Shown here: in pieces, positions 1-10,600 of the stretch | How positions within the stretch are numbered: position 1 is the stretch's first letter | Layout of the letters: each line of letters opens with the position of its first letter | NCBI GenBank assembly: GCA_963169745.1 | Contig: CAUJCU010000002.1 | Span: forward strand, 1 to 64,000 | From: Bacteroidota bacterium | GTDB lineage: Bacteria > Bacteroidota > Bacteroidia > UBA4408 | Length of the DNA: 64,000 bases | Direction: 5' to 3' | Position numbers and translations under genes: made by a program | Notes under the pieces: model-generated | The model's database searches: none | What the model saw: the letters and a program-made list of their open reading frames with translations, nothing else | Told to the model about the DNA's origin: nothing

Positions 1-282
1 TGAGTATTTAGAAACTTATGACATTGACAACATCAAAGATGCAAAAGGATTACTAAAAGATGTAGTGGATTTATACAACAGCGAAAGACCTCACATGAGC
101 ATCAGCAACTTCACTCCAAATACTATTCATCATTCAAAAACTAAAATCAAAACAGAAAGATTATGGAAGAATTATTATCGAAAAAATCCTACTATTGTAA
201 ACCAATTACAGGACTAAAAATGAACTGTAAACTTATTGCAGGATTAATCAATTAAACTGTAAACTTTTTTTAGGACGAGTCA
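1..282 (+). mobile_element. Right end of an IS3-family insertion sequence (left part outside window)
   Basis: The segment holds the last codons of an IS3-type integrase followed by a short AT-rich terminal region. A 12-bp word AACTGTAAACTT occurs twice in direct orientation, at 223-234 and 255-266, 32 bp apart, and the element plausibly ends at ...GACGAGTCA (282), since IS3-family elements usually end in TCA. The exact end is inferred, because the left inverted repeat lies outside the window and the target duplication cannot be checked. Confidence 0.6.
2..217 (+). CDS. IS3-family transposase OrfB, C-terminal part (5' end outside window)
   Basis: Open from the window edge to TAA at 215-217, giving 71 residues. 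The reading LKDVVDLYNSERPHMSI followed by TPNTIHH is the C-terminal signature of IS3-type DDE integrases (rve fold), in which a Y-N-x-x-R-P-H motif follows the catalytic Glu. The catalytic Asp, Asp and Glu would lie upstream and are not seen, so activity cannot be judged. It is followed directly by the putative right end of the element. Confidence 0.75.
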   Translation, partial: EYLETYDIDNIKDAKGLLKDVVDLYNSERPHMSISNFTPNTIHHSKTKIKTERLWKNYYRKNPTIVNQLQD

Positions 283-619
283 CCGCACAAGCCCAATCTA
301 AAGCCAAGTTTTGCAAAAGAGCCACCAAGCCAACGCACAAAGGCAGACACGAAATGACAGCGAACAAACACAACAGAAAAGAAGGGCGCAGTGTTTCATA
401 TCAACATTGTGCCAATTTTTAACTTCGGTCCTCCGCTTGAGCTTTTGTGCTAAAAATCTACGCCTTCGCAAAGCCGTTTTTCGTAATTTATCGTTGAGAT
501 AAACTCCTTAATGATGATTTCTAAAATCACTAAAACATTTGTTATTTCTCACACTCTTTTTAGATTTAACAGAAGAAAATATCTTGTTGCTATACTTGTT
601 AAGTTAAACAACGGAGTCA
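283..619. other. Non-coding region after the IS end, holding a dispersed repeat copy
   Basis: No gene is supported. A 63-codon open frame at 311-502 lacks any recognisable protein feature and overlaps a repeat that is also found in the intergenic region near 16.5 kb, so I read it as non-coding. The last 100 bases before the Crp-like gene stop are AT-rich and featureless. Confidence 0.6.
395..476 (+). repeat. Dispersed non-coding repeat, copy A
   Basis: This 82-nt segment aligns with the reverse complement of 16463-16544, with shared blocks TATCAACATT, TTCGG, TCCG, GCTAAA and TCGCAAA in the same order and near-identical spacing (one compensating indel). Weaker similarity continues about 35 nt on its left side. 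It lies about 110 nt beyond the IS3 end. No inverted repeats or coding potential are evident. Confidence 0.6.
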
Positions 620-1231
620 TTATTTTTTGCTGACTTTTTTAGTACTCTTCTGATGTCCTTTACGTTTCAAACGGCTTAAGGATTCTGGGGTTATCCCGAG
701 ATAAGAGGCAATATGTTTTTGTGATACACGTTGCTCTATGTTCTTATGTTTTTGAATTAATTTTTCATGCTTTTCAGAAGCACTTAATGAATGGCTATGC
801 AGTAAGCGTTGCTGTAGCTCGACATAGCTGTGCTGAATTAATATCCGAAAAAAACGTTCAAATTTAGGTATTTCGTGATATACTAATTCCATATCGTTTC
901 GGTGAATTTGAAGAATAGCAGTAGTTTCCAATGCTTCAATATTATAGTTGGTTGGGTTGCCCGTTAAAAAACTATATAAGTCACCTGCCCAATAGTCTTC
1001 GGGCATAAATTGTAAAATATGCTCAACACCGTCCTTATCATGGGTAAAAGTTCTTAAACAGCCCAAATGAACAAATGATGTATAGTTACATACTTCTCCT
1101 TCATAAAGCAACATTTCTTTTTTAACTAGTTCTTTCTCTTGAAGCAAATGTGCAAAGAAATCAAACTCACGGTCATTTAACTCGATATATTTTTTTATAT
1201 TATTTTTAATATGAAGCAGGGAACTTCTCAT
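620..1231 (-). CDS. Crp/Fnr-family transcriptional regulator
   Basis: The 203-residue protein has an N-terminal cyclic-nucleotide-binding-type beta roll (about residues 15-115, with LLYEGEVCNYTSFVHLGCLR and FMPEDYWAGDL) and a C-terminal winged helix (about 165-192: VSQKHIASYLGITPESLSRL). These two parts define the Crp/Fnr superfamily. No Cys cluster for an Fnr-type Fe-S centre and no clear cAMP-binding Arg-Ser pair are visible, so the ligand is unknown. Many Bacteroidota have such short Crp-like proteins of unknown target. A TAnnTTTG-type box (TATTTTTG, 1252-1259, minus strand) lies 20 nt before the ATG. It is divergent from the outer-membrane protein gene at 1329. Confidence 0.85.
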   Translation of the reverse strand: MRSSLLHIKNNIKKYIELNDREFDFFAHLLQEKELVKKEMLLYEGEVCNYTSFVHLGCLRTFTHDKDGVEHILQFMPEDYWAGDLYSFLTGNPTNYNIEALETTAILQIHRNDMELVYHEIPKFERFFRILIQHSYVELQQRLLHSHSLSASEKHEKLIQKHKNIEQRVSQKHIASYLGITPESLSRLKRKGHQKSTKKVSKK

Positions 1232-1293
1232 TTAAATACTGCTGATTTTTTCAAAAATATTAGTTTTTTTGTTATAATAAAATTGCAGCACTT

Positions 1294-1301
1294 AATATTT
1301 G
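1294..1301 (+). promoter_or_regulatory. Possible -7 box of the 1329 gene
   Basis: AATATTTG matches TAnnTTTG at 7 of 8 positions, 27 nt before the ATG, with a TTTG about 22 nt upstream (1268-1271). This is a weak call. Confidence 0.3.
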
Positions 1302-1328
1302 AGTATATTTATACCATTAAATTATTCT

Positions 1329-2159
1329 ATGAGAAAACTTTTACTTGTAATCATAGGGGTTTCGGGAGCTGTTTTTTCGCATGCTTCAAATGATAATTTA
1401 CCTTTAGGCGCTCGAAGTTCAGGAATGGCTCATGCTAGTTTATGTATTTCGGATGTATGGGCGTCACAACAAAATCAGGCAGCATTAGCCGCTATTAAAA
1501 GTTCCGAAGCCGGAGTGTTTAGTCAGATAGTTTATCCAAATAGTGGCGTTTTGCTTAACGCTGCAGCCTTTGCCACACCTTTCAAATATGGTGTTGTTAG
1601 TGCTTCGTTTAGCCGCTTGGGGTTTAAAAATTTATATACCGAAAGCAAATATGGAGTAGGTTTTTCGCGCTTATTTGGAAAAACTGTAATGGCCGGCATG
1701 CAATTAAACTACCTAAATACTTTTATTGGTGATAATGTTTACGGTAGTCATAGCACCATAGCTATTGAGACTGGCTTTATTGTAGAGGTGGTAAAAGATT
1801 TAAAATTAGGGATGCATGTTTTCAATCCCACACGTTCAAAAATGGCTCAATATAATAATGAGCGTGTTCCTACCATTCTAAAATTGGGTATGCAATATAC
1901 CTTTTCAAACAATGTTTTTACTACTATTGAAGTTGAGAAAGATTTAGCCAATAAACCTGTATTAAAATTTGGTGCAGAGTATCATATAGTTAAGGAACTT
2001 TATTTACGTGGAGGATTATCTACAAAACCTACTTTAAATGCTGCTGGATTTGGAATTGAACTAAAGAAGTTTAATATTGATTTTGCAGCAGCCTTTCATC
2101 CACAATTAGGAATTAGCCCTCAAATAGGTTTACGCTATCGTTTTGAAAAAAATAAATAA
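1329..2159 (+). CDS. Outer-membrane beta-barrel protein, PorV/PorQ-like (FadL superfamily)
   Basis: From the ATG at 1329 the protein has 276 residues. A longer reading would begin at TTG 1299, but the ATG gives a clean signal peptide (MRKLLLVIIGVSGAVFSHAS). The mature part starts with LPLGARSSGMAHASLCISD, like the G-A-R-x-x-G-M-x-x-A motif near the N-terminus of PorV and PorQ barrels, and continues as alternating strands (FKYGVVSASFSRLGF, LKFGAEYHIVKELYLRGG) up to a terminal strand ending in F. PorV/PorQ proteins serve the T9SS attachment complex, but assignment to either is not supported here. It is also similar in style to generic Bacteroidota FadL-like proteins. It converges on gpsA with a 6-nt gap. 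Confidence 0.6.
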   Translation: MRKLLLVIIGVSGAVFSHASNDNLPLGARSSGMAHASLCISDVWASQQNQAALAAIKSSEAGVFSQIVYPNSGVLLNAAAFATPFKYGVVSASFSRLGFKNLYTESKYGVGFSRLFGKTVMAGMQLNYLNTFIGDNVYGSHSTIAIETGFIVEVVKDLKLGMHVFNPTRSKMAQYNNERVPTILKLGMQYTFSNNVFTTIEVEKDLANKPVLKFGAEYHIVKELYLRGGLSTKPTLNAAGFGIELKKFNIDFAAAFHPQLGISPQIGLRYRFEKNK

Positions 2160-2165
2160 TTACAA

Positions 2166-3164
2166 TTAGCTGAGTTTATCGGTTAATAATTTTATTTCAA
2201 TAGCAGGTGAAATTCTTTCGTAAATAATATTATACACGGCTTTTGTTATTGGCATTTCTACATTATAGCCTTTGTTAATTTCATATAAGCATCTTACGGC
2301 ATAATAGCCTTCAGCAATCATATTCATTTCAAACTGAGCCGATTTTACAGAATATCCTTTCCCTAACATCGTTCCAAAAACTCTGTTGCGGCTAAATTGC
2401 GAATAGGCCGTTACAAGCAAATCGCCCAAATAGGCCGAAAATTTAATGTCACGGTTAACTGGGTGCACAGCATTAACAAAGCGTTCCATTTCTTGAAGAG
2501 CATTTGAAACCAACACAGCCTGAAAATTATCACCATAACCTAAACCATGGCAAATGCCACTAGCTACAGCAAAAATATTTTTTAATACAGCAGCATATTC
2601 TGTTCCGTAAATATCATTAGATGTAGAACATTTAATATAGCGGCAAGTTAACATTTGTGACAAAGTTAGCGCATGGTTATTCTGTTGGCATGAAATGGTT
2701 AAATAAGAAAGTTTCTCAAGTGCAACCTCTTCTGCATGACATGGTCCGCTTATGACAACAATTTGATGGATGGGTATTTGGAATTGTTGGTGTAAGTAAT
2801 CACCTACTATTTTATTCTGTTCAGGAACTATTCCCTTAATTGCGCTAACCAAAATTTTTTGTTGAAAAAGGGATACAGGAATTTCTGCTAAAGTTTGATG
2901 TAAAAAAGCTGCTGGGATAGCTAAAATAATGATTGATGCTTCTGAAACTACATAGGACAATGAAGTATGAATAGAAACTTTATTCAAATCAATCTCAACG
3001 GCACTTAAATAATTGGGGTTATGACGATATTTCTGTATAAATTCGGCTGTATCTTTTTTTCGGATCCACCACAGTATTTCGTCACAGTTGTTACTTAGCA
3101 TCTTTATAATAGCAGTAGCCCAACTGCCACCACCAAGTACAGCAATTTTCTTATTTGTATTCAT
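2166..3164 (-). CDS. gpsA: NAD(P)H-dependent glycerol-3-phosphate dehydrogenase
   Basis: Reduces dihydroxyacetone phosphate to sn-glycerol 3-phosphate for phospholipid synthesis in the cytoplasm. The 332-residue length is normal for GpsA. The N-terminal Rossmann fold shows AVLGGGSWATAI (residues 9-20), equivalent to the GxGxxG nucleotide loop. The family signatures VVISGPCHAEEVA and YGTEYAAVLKNIFAVASGI (with the catalytic Lys of the KN pair) follow, as does the C-terminal helical domain with FSRNRVFGTMLGKG. The ATG at 3164 is the obvious start. It stands alone, with no operon partner on its strand. Confidence 0.95.
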   Translation of the reverse strand: MNTNKKIAVLGGGSWATAIIKMLSNNCDEILWWIRKKDTAEFIQKYRHNPNYLSAVEIDLNKVSIHTSLSYVVSEASIIILAIPAAFLHQTLAEIPVSLFQQKILVSAIKGIVPEQNKIVGDYLHQQFQIPIHQIVVISGPCHAEEVALEKLSYLTISCQQNNHALTLSQMLTCRYIKCSTSNDIYGTEYAAVLKNIFAVASGICHGLGYGDNFQAVLVSNALQEMERFVNAVHPVNRDIKFSAYLGDLLVTAYSQFSRNRVFGTMLGKGYSVKSAQFEMNMIAEGYYAVRCLYEINKGYNVEMPITKAVYNIIYERISPAIEIKLLTDKLS

Positions 3165-3231
3165 AATTTATTCAATGGTATAAAAGTAAGTTTAATTTTT
3201 AAAGAAACAGTATGAGTTTAAAAGTGTGTAT

Positions 3232-3239
3232 TACATTTG
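3232..3239 (+). promoter_or_regulatory. TAnnTTTG-type -7 box overlapping the presumed start of the 3237 gene
   Basis: TACATTTG matches the Bacteroidota -7 consensus perfectly, but no TTG/TTTG is seen at the -33 position. It coincides with the only near-upstream start codon (TTG 3237), so one of the two readings must be wrong. Confidence 0.35.
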
Positions 3240-4619
3240 CTTAAAAAATTAAACTTGTTACTATTTATAAAGCAGCACAAATTATTTATTGTAAGCACTC
3301 TATTATTTTGCTTTTGGTATATTGATATTTGGGAAAATGCTAACTCATGTTCACGTGTTTTACCTATTGTAACTTTTGCTGAACAAGGCAATTTTATTTT
3401 GGATAAGTACCAAGATAAGACTATTGATATAAGCTTTGTGAATGGTCATTATTACATGGATAAAGCGCCTTTGCCTAGTTTGTTAACCTTACCTTTTTTT
3501 TCTATTTTAAAAACAACCGGAATAGTAAAGCCCGTAAACAACAGTTATTATGGGTCGGCCGTTTATATAACAGGTGCAATTATATGTGGTATTCTTCCAT
3601 TTCTATTTATACTGTATAGCACTATAAAGCCGCTCGTTGAAAAAAAACGAGAGCAACTTGTGCTTATGGCTTTAATAAGCTATTTTAGTTCATTTCTATT
3701 TGTTTTTTCGGGAACTTTTTTTGCACACATACTGGCTGCCGCATTTGTATTAGCTGCCTACTTGCATTATTGTAAGCAAGGCTATCTTTTTTCAGGCCTT
3801 ATGCTTGGCTTGGCGTTTCTAACTGAGGTAACAAGCATTTGGGTACTCGTATCCTGGATTATAATTGAACTTTTTAAAAATAAGTCATTTAGGAATGTGT
3901 TCAAACTGTGCTTGGGTTTCTTTCCAGGAGCATTATTTATTATGGCCTATAACTATTATTTTACCGGAAATGCTTTTTCTATGTTGTATCTTTTTGTTGC
4001 AAATAATTTTGATGCGGCAACTAAATCTACTTATGGTATGGGAGTCCCAAAGTTAAGTGCACTCTATGGTTTAATATTTTCTGAAAATCGTGGAATACTT
4101 TTCTATGCACCTATTTTGCTTTATGGGTTCCTTTTATTTATTCGGCAACATACAGGGACACCTATTTTGAGAACATTGAAACAGGCGCTCTTAAACCCAC
4201 TATTTTTACCATTTCTTTTAACTACATTATTTATATCGTGTCATGTTGCCTGGGAAGGCGGGTGGAGCTATGGACCTCGCCACCTGAGTGCAGTATGCCT
4301 GTTGCTTCTTTATGGTGTAGTTACCTCATCAGGATTTGGACAGTTTAAAGTTTATTTTTGGATTCTATCTTTTTATGGACTATCATGTACCTTTCTAGCA
4401 AAACTTACGGTTTTATACTCGGTGCCTGAATTGGATGAAAATATTTTAAGTTACTTAATTTCAAAACTGCACGACCCACTCAATATAGGGAATTTGGTAA
4501 CACTTACTACAAAGCACAGTCCTTTATTGGGTTTTGTTATATTTATTGCTTTGTTTGTAACAATGATGATGAGTAGCCCAAAGAGAAGTTCTGAATTACT
4601 GCGCAATAGTAAATCGTAA
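3237..4619 (+). CDS. Polytopic membrane protein resembling GT-C glycosyltransferases
   Basis: The protein has about 460 residues with roughly ten hydrophobic segments. Family-like features are GHYYMDKAPLPSLLTLPF in the first periplasmic loop (residues about 70-87, like the D-K-x-P motif of GT-C lipid-phosphosugar transferases) and WEGGWSYGPRHLSAV (about 339-353), common in uncharacterised bacterial GT-C proteins. Donor and acceptor are unknown. There is no ATG near the N-terminus. TTG 3237 is the first usable codon after an in-frame stop at 3219, with TTG 3255 an alternative. The 3' end overlaps the convergent sprA gene by 24 bp. Confidence 0.6.
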   Translation: MLKKLNLLLFIKQHKLFIVSTLLFCFWYIDIWENANSCSRVLPIVTFAEQGNFILDKYQDKTIDISFVNGHYYMDKAPLPSLLTLPFFSILKTTGIVKPVNNSYYGSAVYITGAIICGILPFLFILYSTIKPLVEKKREQLVLMALISYFSSFLFVFSGTFFAHILAAAFVLAAYLHYCKQGYLFSGLMLGLAFLTEVTSIWVLVSWIIIELFKNKSFRNVFKLCLGFFPGALFIMAYNYYFTGNAFSMLYLFVANNFDAATKSTYGMGVPKLSALYGLIFSENRGILFYAPILLYGFLLFIRQHTGTPILRTLKQALLNPLFLPFLLTTLFISCHVAWEGGWSYGPRHLSAVCLLLLYGVVTSSGFGQFKVYFWILSFYGLSCTFLAKLTVLYSVPELDENILSYLISKLHDPLNIGNLVTLTTKHSPLLGFVIFIALFVTMMMSSPKRSSELLRNSKS

Positions 4620-7600
4620 ACTTATACCGCTATTGGTATTTGAAGTAGGGAAAGTAGTACTTATAAGTGGTGTGGTAATAATTCGATCATAGAAAATTCG
4701 AATATTTAAGCGGTCGTTTATGATATAGTCGGCTGATAGTTTTACAGATATTACATTTTGACCTGCTGTAGGTTGAGTTATATTTTCAACCACTTTACGA
4801 ATTAAGGTTTGATTTCTTCTAAATGACACGTCAGCACGTAAATTCAAATCACTCTTCACTTTAAACTTAAATTTCTTAGCAAAGGGGGGTACTACGTCTT
4901 TAAAGCGATAACCCAACCCTGTAACTATTTCGTTGGTGCGTAATTCTGTAAGTTGTGCATTAGTTAAACTCATAGATAAATTACGCTCCCGTTTTAGTTC
5001 AACTTTTGTAATAAGGCTGTTAGTCCAAGTCATATCAACTAAAAGGAAAGGAGAAAATTGTTCGGAAATGGTGACCACCTGAATTTCTTTTTGTGGTCTA
5101 AAGTTGTTATTCAGGTCTCTCCTACCAGTAAATCCATTTCCTAATGAATCTTTGTAAAATTGATTGGTTGTAAAAGATCCTACGTTATACGTGGAGCGGT
5201 AAGCATGACTAAGGGTAAATGATTTAAAATGTTTCTTTATTTTATCTAACTTAGTTAGACCATCATAGGTAATGCGCCAATTGGGCAAAGGCATTACCGG
5301 AAATTGGCTAATGCCTGATTCTTTAACACTTTTTCCGGTATAAGCTGCAATAAAGGCTGGTATTAATACCTCTTGTGAATTAGGTCCATATCCATTATAA
5401 AATCCGCCACTGTCAATACCTTCCGAGAAATTTCCAGGTTGTGTTCCAAGTAATTCCGATATTTCTTTTCTGTTTTGTCTTAAAGTTTGAAAGGTTTCAG
5501 AGTCATAGGTATCTTTATCTATTTTCTTAAACGCTGTTTTCCAAGTTATAATTGAAATACTATAATTTCCAGTTTCCATTGGGCTTTGGGTAATAAAACC
5601 ATATTGGTCGGCTTGTGTATCACTAGGGTCATAACGATATATCCCTGATTTATTTAGTGAAGAAGATTTGGTTGCGTTTAGCTCTATTTTAAAGTCTTTC
5701 AGAGGTTCTAAGTTCACACGAGCAGTAAAGTTCTTACTCTGTGAGTTCATAAAACTGGTATTTAAGTTTTGATTTTGTGTTATCCACCCGTTTTCTCGAG
5801 CTATTGCTAAAAAGGCCGGGTCTTGGTGGCCAAAAACATAGGGTAGTCCAGGTGCACTTTTATAACTATTATCGGCCATTCCCAAATATTTGGTAACCGG
5901 TAAAAAACCGGGTAATGAACTGCCGTTAGACTCTGTATAAGAAATAGAACCAGTACGAATAACCATTGCTAAACGCGCTAAGTTTTTCACTAGGAAATTT
6001 TCTTTCTTAGAGGTGTCTTCTTTAGCTTTTTGATTTTTATCTCCGGGCTTTCCTTCGTTTGTTGCGGGTTTTCCTTTATCATCCTTCTTAACCTCCTTAG
6101 GTTTTGCTTTTTTTCCCGATAGAACCTGTTTAAAGTAGGGAATATTATTGTATAAGGAAACCATATTAATATTTCCGTTTAGCTGTTTGCTATTGGAGTT
6201 TGAAATTGTGTTTCCAAGATTAAACTCAGCAGATGAAGGAGGAGCTGCTACCCAATCATAATTGCCCGAATATTTAGCGGTAGCTGTTGCCCAGTTAAAG
6301 TAGGGCAATTTATTAATAGGCACATTCCAATTCAAATTAGATGTTTGGTGGTAATTCGTAATGCGTCCTAAATTTTTAAGGTTGGTATTTAATGAATCTC
6401 TTATAATTTTTATAGTATCTGCATCATTAGGGCCTTTAAAATCTTTCCATCGTTTGCCCGCCACCTCATCAATACGGGCATTTGTAGTAGCCGTAAAATC
6501 AAATGTCAAGGATTTACTTAAATCGTATTTAAAGTCAAAGTTCCGAATATTTGAAAAAGACTTATTGTAGTTTCTGATTATAATAACATCAGAGTTTGGA
6601 GTGGTGTTTCGGGGTTTATTTACATTGTACATCCGGTCAAAATCGGTTCTAACACCAATTCGTGAAGGGAGCAGATTAAAGTTAAATTCATTTATAATTT
6701 TAAATACATCCTTTTTAAGGAAGGGAACTTTTGAAAGCGGTTTGTAATTTTTGGGGTTATTGTTAAAATTATAAGCTAAGCCACCTCGGTAACTAATGGT
6801 GCTGTCGGCTTCTATTAAAAAGCTAGACCGATAAATTTCGCTATATGCATAATTCAACGAAAAGTTTTCAATATCATAAATATGGTTCTTATTTTTTCCT
6901 TTCCCCTTGTTTTTCTTAATATTGGTAAAATTAATGCTTCTGCGTTTTGTGTAATCTCTGGTCATGTTAACAATTGAATCCCATCGGTCTTTATCAGCAT
7001 TATATATACTGCGGTAATTGCGCATAGATATGTCCGGATCCAACGGATTCCATTGTGGGTTAATAAAAGTTTCGGACAGGCCTACATACATAGGCAAAGA
7101 AAGATTATATGTTTCAGGGAAGAATTTCTGTAGTTTTACGGTAGAAGAAAGCTCGTAAGACAACAAATTGTCCATACTCCTTTCCATAATTTTTTGTTCT
7201 ACACCACCAAATCCCTGTGTACGATAATTTCCAGCGGCACTTACATCAGCAAAATCAGCAAGTTTTGCCTGCATTCGAGCTGTTGCAGCAAAGCCTCCTT
7301 TCTCATCAAAATCAGACAAACGCAATTCGTTAATCCACATTTCAGCACATTTTGAAGAACCGTCATCAGCATCTAGTGAGGTGTTTTTCTTAGGGTTCCT
7401 AATTCCAACCATAATGGTTTTAACAGCAGCTAAATTGGGATTGCCCACTACGGTAATATACCTATCACTGTTTGTACTGGTGCTATCTTTTACGCGGTAC
7501 GGTCTAGAGATGTCGTAGTTCATAAAATTTCTTCTTAACTTGGCATCAGTTAGTGTTTTAAAAACTATTTCTAAATCATTCTCACTAGGCCAAATTGCAT

Positions 7601-10600
7601 TAGGATCATTATTTCCCCATGAAGTAGGCGTAATAGGCATATCATATTCATAATAATTTTGCTCAAAGTCAGTACCTATACGCATAAAGAAGCGTACATC
7701 ACCTTGTTTTAGGGCGGTTTCTTCTCCTCTGGCTTCTAAGTGAACAAACATTTTTAGTCGCTTATATCTACGAACATCTATGGCAAGGTTTTTATATGCC
7801 GCTTTACTGTATCCATCTTGTAAGTTACATACTTTTAATACCAACGACTGTTCGTTTAACTGGCGTAAGTTGGTTGTGCTTTGGTCTATAACACGAGTAA
7901 TACCCGGAGGTACTACATAATTAATAGGAATTCTGTTCCCGTTTTCTTCAATATTTACTGCAGACACCTCAAACTCTGTTTGACTTTGATTGTCTTGTTG
8001 AACATATTCGCCTGGATTTTTTATGTCATAAATGTATTTCCTCCAATCACCTCTAATTAAATCTAAGCGACCTAAGCGGCATACAACGGGCTTATCAAAA
8101 CCTCTTAAAAAAATTCGCATAAAGCGTATTGATCTAAAATCTGAAATGCCCCCAACAATTTTTTCAGGATTTTTCAAAGGAACTTTAAACTGGTACCATT
8201 TTATGGAACGTGGACCGTTTTTGGTTTGCACTGTGGTACTTAAAACATCAGTAATATAATTTTGTCCCACCTGCATGCTATTGGGCTCAATCTTGATTTT
8301 ATACTGAAAATAAGCTTCGTTATAGGTTAAATTATTATCGCGGTTTATATCTTCAACATTGGGTAAAGTTGAAGAGGTAATTGGATAGCCATCGGGTTGT
8401 TCTACTGATGAGTTTCCTTCTAAGCCACGGTACTCTTTATATCGTTCCAAAACAGGAACTTTGTCAGCATCAAAAGAACTGCTTCTGAAATATTTAAAAT
8501 CATCTCCCGAAGGGTCGGAAATGGCTTGAGCTATGGCAGGGGCATTGGTATTAATACCCGAAAATTTATTTATAACTTTGGTTACATATGCCGTATCAAA
8601 AAACACCCTTTCATTTTCATTACTTAAACCATCCAAACCCACATCTTGATAAGATCGAGAAGAAGGATTATTATCAAAAGCATTAACCACTTGTTGTACC
8701 ACCGGAATTAAGCCAAACTTTGTCGTATCATACAAATTTGGATTGGCAATAGTAGAACCGGTAGGTAATCCATTTTCAAAAGATTTTCGAGAGTCTTTAA
8801 GTATATCTTCACTGATATCGCCCAAATTTATATACATTGACCCGGTTGAATTGGGGTCTTTGTTATCTTCATTAAAGGGATCCATAAGCCAAAACTGAAT
8901 ATACTCAATATTGGTAGTTTCGAAATCGGTATTGTCAATTTTGCGCATCATTCCACCCCATCGGGTACTTGGTGCCTCTAACTTGCCATCAATGTTTAGT
9001 CCAAAAGAGTATGCACCCGGGTTTACATCATAATTATAGGCTCCTCTTTCATTGGGGTAGAAAGCCAAATCAAGTACTGGAATATTGGTAATTTGGGGGT
9101 TTTGTGGGCTTCGATTAGGAAATATTTCTGTTTCTAAAACTTCTCGTGTAAAGTGATTGCTTTGAGCAACCAAGTCGTTTTTAATATGTGCCGGTGTTAA
9201 GCTGTTGTTCCGAAAAAATAAAGGGTCAATAACATACCAGGTTAGCTTGGCTCGATTCATGCCGCTGCGTAAATCGTTATTCAATGCCGCTTCGGGAAAT
9301 AAATCGGGTTGTCCTTGCGGAACGCTTGAAATATTCCAGTTTTGAACAGACTTGATATCAATTAAAGCTTGGCTTCCTTCAAAATCGTCAATATATGAAT
9401 TTCCTTCTTTAGTAACTGCTCGATTATGGCCAGGTATGAGGTGTGCAAATTCACCTTGTAGTGTAAGTGTCGATTTTTCTTTGGTATCAATAAAAGGAAT
9501 TTTATCAACTATTCGTGTAAGCCAAGGTACTTCTGTTTTATAGTTTGCATCAAGCCCCCAAATAGTATTGTTTATAGGCTCATCTCCCATGTTAACTTTT
9601 TGTGTAAGAGGTCGTTCGCTTAAGTTTATAATGGTACCGCCTAAGGTTAAATCCTTATTCACTTTGTGATCAACGTGCATACCTAACATTCTACGTCTTT
9701 GAATGTTGAATAGGCTCTGGCTTTCAAGTTGAACTTTAATAGGCTGGTTAGATGCCAAAATTCCCTGATTGATAATTTTTAAACGGCCTAATGAGTAATC
9801 TACCGTATAGTCAACATTCTCTTGAAGTACAGCACCACCAGCAGTTACCGTTACTGAACCTTGCGGAATATTGGTTGCATTTAAAGCAATATCTGATCCT
9901 GAGGCTGAAGAATACTGGCCTTTTATTTTAAATCTGTTTTTTGATGGAACCTGCTGTGCGGCCGTTTTTGTAGAGTCATAAAGCTCCTGAAAAACATATT
10001 TATTGGCTATACTTTGCTCGCTTGCGGCAAATTGTGAACGTAAGTAAGTTCCAAATGGTTCTATAACCGGGAAGTAAATACGCCCATTACTCTTATTAAT
10101 AGTCAATCCATCAATAAAATCGAAATACCCGTCAGGAATTCGTTCCTGTTGGTTGTTAATTTTATCCATACCCAAAACCTGAATTAAGACTTTTTTATTA
10201 ATTGAGCCTTCAGGAATATAGTTTAGGTCAACTCCTCGTTTCAGATTAGCATGATAAATATCTAATTTAAAATCTTTGGAATCAATATTATAGCCGCCTA
10301 TTGAATACACGTTCTTCATCATTAAATCCCAAATAGGCAGCTTCACACGAACATTTGAAGGCTTAATGAGTTTTACAAATAAAGCGCGTGGTGCCGAAAT
10401 TCCATCGGTACTAAACTCACCAACTTGATACGTTTGTGATCCAATTGTATATTGAAAAGCTACCCCAAGAACTTCGCCATTATTTAATGACTGGTTTAAG
10501 GAAATAAAGCCTAAGCGTGAATTAAACGTAAATTCAGTAGGTAAAAGTCTTTTAGCATTTTCTAATATTTCGTAGTCGCGCCCAGGTGAAAATGCCGGGT

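Noticed and set aside
311-502. 63-codon open frame on the plus strand
   Set aside because: It overlaps the dispersed repeat, is not preserved as a frame in the second copy, and has no protein-like features.
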